Shown one piece after another: positions 42,673 through 44,396 of a stretch of 44,396 bases of DNA. Below the pieces are notes generated by a model. The model saw nothing but the letters and a program-made list of their open reading frames with translations. It was not told where the DNA came from and made no database searches. Source of the stretch: Myxococcales bacterium (GTDB lineage: Bacteria; Myxococcota; UBA727; VGSZ01); contig JAHFED010000053.1 of the NCBI GenBank assembly GCA_023248635.1, forward strand, positions 1-44,396, read 5' to 3'. The position numbers and the translations under genes are program-made. Numbering within the stretch: the stretch's first letter is position 1; every line of letters starts with the position of its first letter.

Positions 42673-43156
42673 AGGGTCCGGCACTCTCGCGTCTCGGGCC
42701 ACGCGCGCCAAGTGCTCGAAGACGCAGCCGGCGCCATTAGCGCGCATCTCACAACCCCCGTCGCGATGGCTCGCGGCAAATCGCCGATGGCGTCGTTGCG
42801 CAGGAACCGTCATTCCGTCGAGGAGGGCCGGTTCTTCGCGCCTAGCCCTCGGACGATTTGACGCGGCCCCGCTCGGTCCGGGGTTGTGAGATGGGCGATG
42901 GCGCGCAATCCAGCGGCTTGAGCGAGGCAAGGTCAACTTCTCCATGCGGGTGCTTGTCGCCGTGGCCGCTGGGCTCTCGGTCCCACCCGCACGCCTTCTG
43001 CGGGCGACAACGCCGGTCGCTCGAAAGCCAGGCAGGCCGCGGCAAGGCGGATCATGACCGGGTTTGGAACCCCGCGCCCACAGCTGGGCTCGTCGCTCCG
43101 TCGTCGAGGGCGGGTGGTTCGAAGTCCGCACGGTGCAAACCAAGTCGACGTCGTGC
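42673..43156. other. 484-bp spacer without a recognisable gene
   Basis: No reading frame here looks coding; they are Arg/Ser/Pro-rich in all frames. A TΨC-like string lies at 43116-43127 but no tRNA fold can be drawn around it. This is where the GC-rich backbone meets the lower-GC GHKL/STAS pair, so it may hold the junction of an insertion. No att-like direct repeat is evident by eye. Confidence 0.6.
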
Positions 43157-43471
43157 TCAGAAGGCTGCGGCCGAGGAGGCGCGGACTCGGGAGAGGCGAG
43201 CTGCGACGGCGCTCAGCACGACATGACGATGCGCGGCCGTCAGGTTCACGAGGCGGACGTGCTCCTTGAACCATTCGGCGCCGTTCTGTTCGACCAAGAC
43301 GGCAACCAGCTCGTCGGCAAAAGAGTCGCTCAGCGTGCGCACTCCCTCGAAGTCGAAGATGAGGTGATGAGGTGCTTGGCCAAGTTCGCGGACAAAGTCC
43401 TCCCGCAGCCGGCGAGCACGCTCGCGACTGGCCAGATCCTTCCCCATTTCGAGCAGACGTGCGGTCGTCAT
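43157..43471 (-). CDS. STAS-like protein (DUF4325 type)
   Basis: A 104-residue protein. Its ATG (complementary to 43469-43471) overlaps the ATPase stop as ATGA. The core LIFDFEGVRTLSDSFADELV matches the DFeGV-x-S-x-SFADEL pattern of STAS-like DUF4325 proteins. Helical N-terminus: MTTARLLEMGKDLASRERAR. STAS domains often dock with GHKL ATPases in anti-sigma partner switches, so a binary switch with the coupled ATPase is the likely role. It lacks extra DNA-binding elements. The C-terminus is Arg/Ser/Ala-rich. Confidence 0.85.
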   Translation of the reverse strand: MTTARLLEMGKDLASRERARRLREDFVRELGQAPHHLIFDFEGVRTLSDSFADELVAVLVEQNGAEWFKEHVRLVNLTAAHRHVVLSAVAARLSRVRASSAAAF

Positions 43472-44370
43472 AACCCGAGCCTCCTCGCTAACTCTTCCAG
43501 CTTTGCGTCTGGAGAGACTGTTCCGGACACCCGCCCCGAAACAAGGGGGAGCGTGATTTCGATCGCAACACCGTTCCACTTCCGCGGTGCGATGCCCCTC
43601 TTCCGCCCCGTCGCATTGATCGTGATCTGCGCATCACCGCTCCAAATCCAAAGCGACCCGCCGGTTGCGTTCACAAGTTCAGATAGCAACCAGAGACCCT
43701 CGCCGAGGTGGTGGTTTCGGGACGACGTCGTACGCAGGCTGTCGGGGAACGGGTTCGACGTGGCGTCAGACGGCAGCCACTGAGCCGGGGGAGTGCCTGG
43801 TACCTCGATGTCTCCGGCTGTGGTGTGTCCCCGAACCAAGCACCATTCGATCGCCTCGGTATGGTTCCTGATAGTGGCTATATGCTGTCTTACATTGAAC
43901 AGCATGCCACAGCCAGCGTCAGCAATCGCGATCTCAATTCGATCGCCGTAGGTCTGTGCGGCAGAGAATCCGACGCCGCGTGCGTGCGATGAAACATTAT
44001 CGTGAAGTTCACCAACAACGCGCGCAGCCTCAATTGCAAGCGGACGATGGTGATCGCCCAGCGAGTCATAGATGAAATCGTTGATCACGCCACTGCACTG
44101 CTCGATCGCCTCGACCCCCTCGAGCCTTGTGAGACAGCTGTAACTCTTCCCTGGCGCGCTGCCCTGTCCCGGCTCTAGGCCATGGATGGCTTGGTGCAGG
44201 CCGATAGTTTTTGCATACGATTCAGCGCCACTCGCCCAAAAGATACGATCTTTTAGTTTCCGCTGAACACCACCAGTGGTGTAGCCCCCCGATCGACCGA
44301 ACAGGTCCGTTACGCATAGGACGGACATATGACCAGCACAGTCGTAGAACCTGAAGAGGTTCAACCTCAC
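43468..44370 (-). CDS. GHKL ATPase coupled to a STAS-like protein
   Basis: A 300-residue cytoplasmic protein with no membrane segment. Residues ~1-105 are an unrecognised domain beginning VRLNLFRFYDCAGHMSVLCV. The GHKL fold follows: N box VVGELHDNVSSHARG (Glu121, Asp124, Asn125), G1 box IADAGCGM (Asp151, Gly153, Gly155) and G2 box HLGEGLWLLSELVNATGG. No HisKA domain is present. The GTG complementary to 44368-44370 is used, but the frame stays open to the window edge, so the true start may lie outside. Base composition is visibly less GC-rich than in neighbouring genes, suggesting transfer. It is translated with the STAS-like gene by ATGA overlap. ATPase or kinase activity on the STAS partner is inferred from the family. 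Confidence 0.85.
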   Translation of the reverse strand: MRLNLFRFYDCAGHMSVLCVTDLFGRSGGYTTGGVQRKLKDRIFWASGAESYAKTIGLHQAIHGLEPGQGSAPGKSYSCLTRLEGVEAIEQCSGVINDFIYDSLGDHHRPLAIEAARVVGELHDNVSSHARGVGFSAAQTYGDRIEIAIADAGCGMLFNVRQHIATIRNHTEAIEWCLVRGHTTAGDIEVPGTPPAQWLPSDATSNPFPDSLRTTSSRNHHLGEGLWLLSELVNATGGSLWIWSGDAQITINATGRKRGIAPRKWNGVAIEITLPLVSGRVSGTVSPDAKLEELARRLGL

Positions 44371-44396
44371 GAGCCCGCTCGCCCGGGGCGACGTCG

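Noticed and set aside
43100-43140. tRNA suggested by a TΨC-like string at 43116-43127 and a nearby ACCA
   Set aside because: The T-stem does not pair and no 7-bp acceptor stem can be formed on either strand.

Overview
The window is about 44 kb of very GC-rich bacterial chromosome from a lipoprotein-rich, signalling-rich Gram-negative. A TolR-TolA-TolB group and many lipobox lipoproteins indicate an outer membrane. An HRD-type Ser/Thr kinase, FHA and zinc-ribbon proteins, PKD-domain and Cys-rich lipoproteins with Gly-Glu linkers, and long Pro/Ala linkers resemble Myxococcota and related former Deltaproteobacteria. The phylum is inferred from gene style; no rRNA is present.

Layout. 1-3.4 kb: two small unknown genes (minus), a 7TM-type sensor kinase with a Cys4 insert, and a small membrane protein. 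3.4-6.3 kb: glycogen synthase coupled to a two-domain CDP-alcohol phosphatidyltransferase. 6.3-9.2 kb: a short asparaginase homologue, a peptidoglycan-binding transglycosylase-like protein, then two broken genes closed by a 30-bp perfect palindrome. 9.3-14.8 kb: two acyl-CoA dehydrogenases, an IS66 remnant, a Ser/Thr kinase and an orphan ribosomal protein S18. 14.8-18.2 kb: slipin plus NfeD protease, and a degenerate metallophosphoesterase lipoprotein. 18.3-21.8 kb: two adjacent genes with histone-H1-like Lys-rich N-termini, an unknown protein and gpsA. 21.8-26.6 kb: a GH113-like lipoprotein coupled to an unknown gene, a three-zinc-ribbon two-FHA protein, and a lipoprotein flanked by two different palindromic repeat blocks. 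26.6-30.7 kb: a HExxH plus ricin-lectin lipoprotein, then tolR-tolA-tolB without tolQ or pal. 30.9-35.9 kb: a thioredoxin lipoprotein, a palindrome-rich spacer, a Cys-rich lipoprotein and twin PKD lipoproteins. 35.9-40.1 kb: four minus-strand genes joined by successive GTGA overlaps (receiver protein, gluzincin lipoprotein, receiver protein, WecG/TagA glycosyltransferase). 40.2-42.7 kb: a diaminopentanoate-dehydrogenase-like oxidoreductase and DsbD. 43.2-44.4 kb: a lower-GC GHKL ATPase and STAS-like pair that looks acquired.

Most genes serve the envelope (lipoproteins, Tol, DsbD, phospholipid and polysaccharide enzymes) or signalling (histidine kinase, STPK, FHA, receivers, GHKL/STAS). The best candidates for undescribed biology are the GTGA-linked four-gene chain, the fused tandem CDP-alcohol phosphatidyltransferase, the kinase with a zinc-ribbon-like insert in its HisKA hairpin, the paired H1-tailed proteins, the GHKL/STAS island, and the dispersed palindromic repeat families. 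All functions are read from motifs by eye; no database search was possible.
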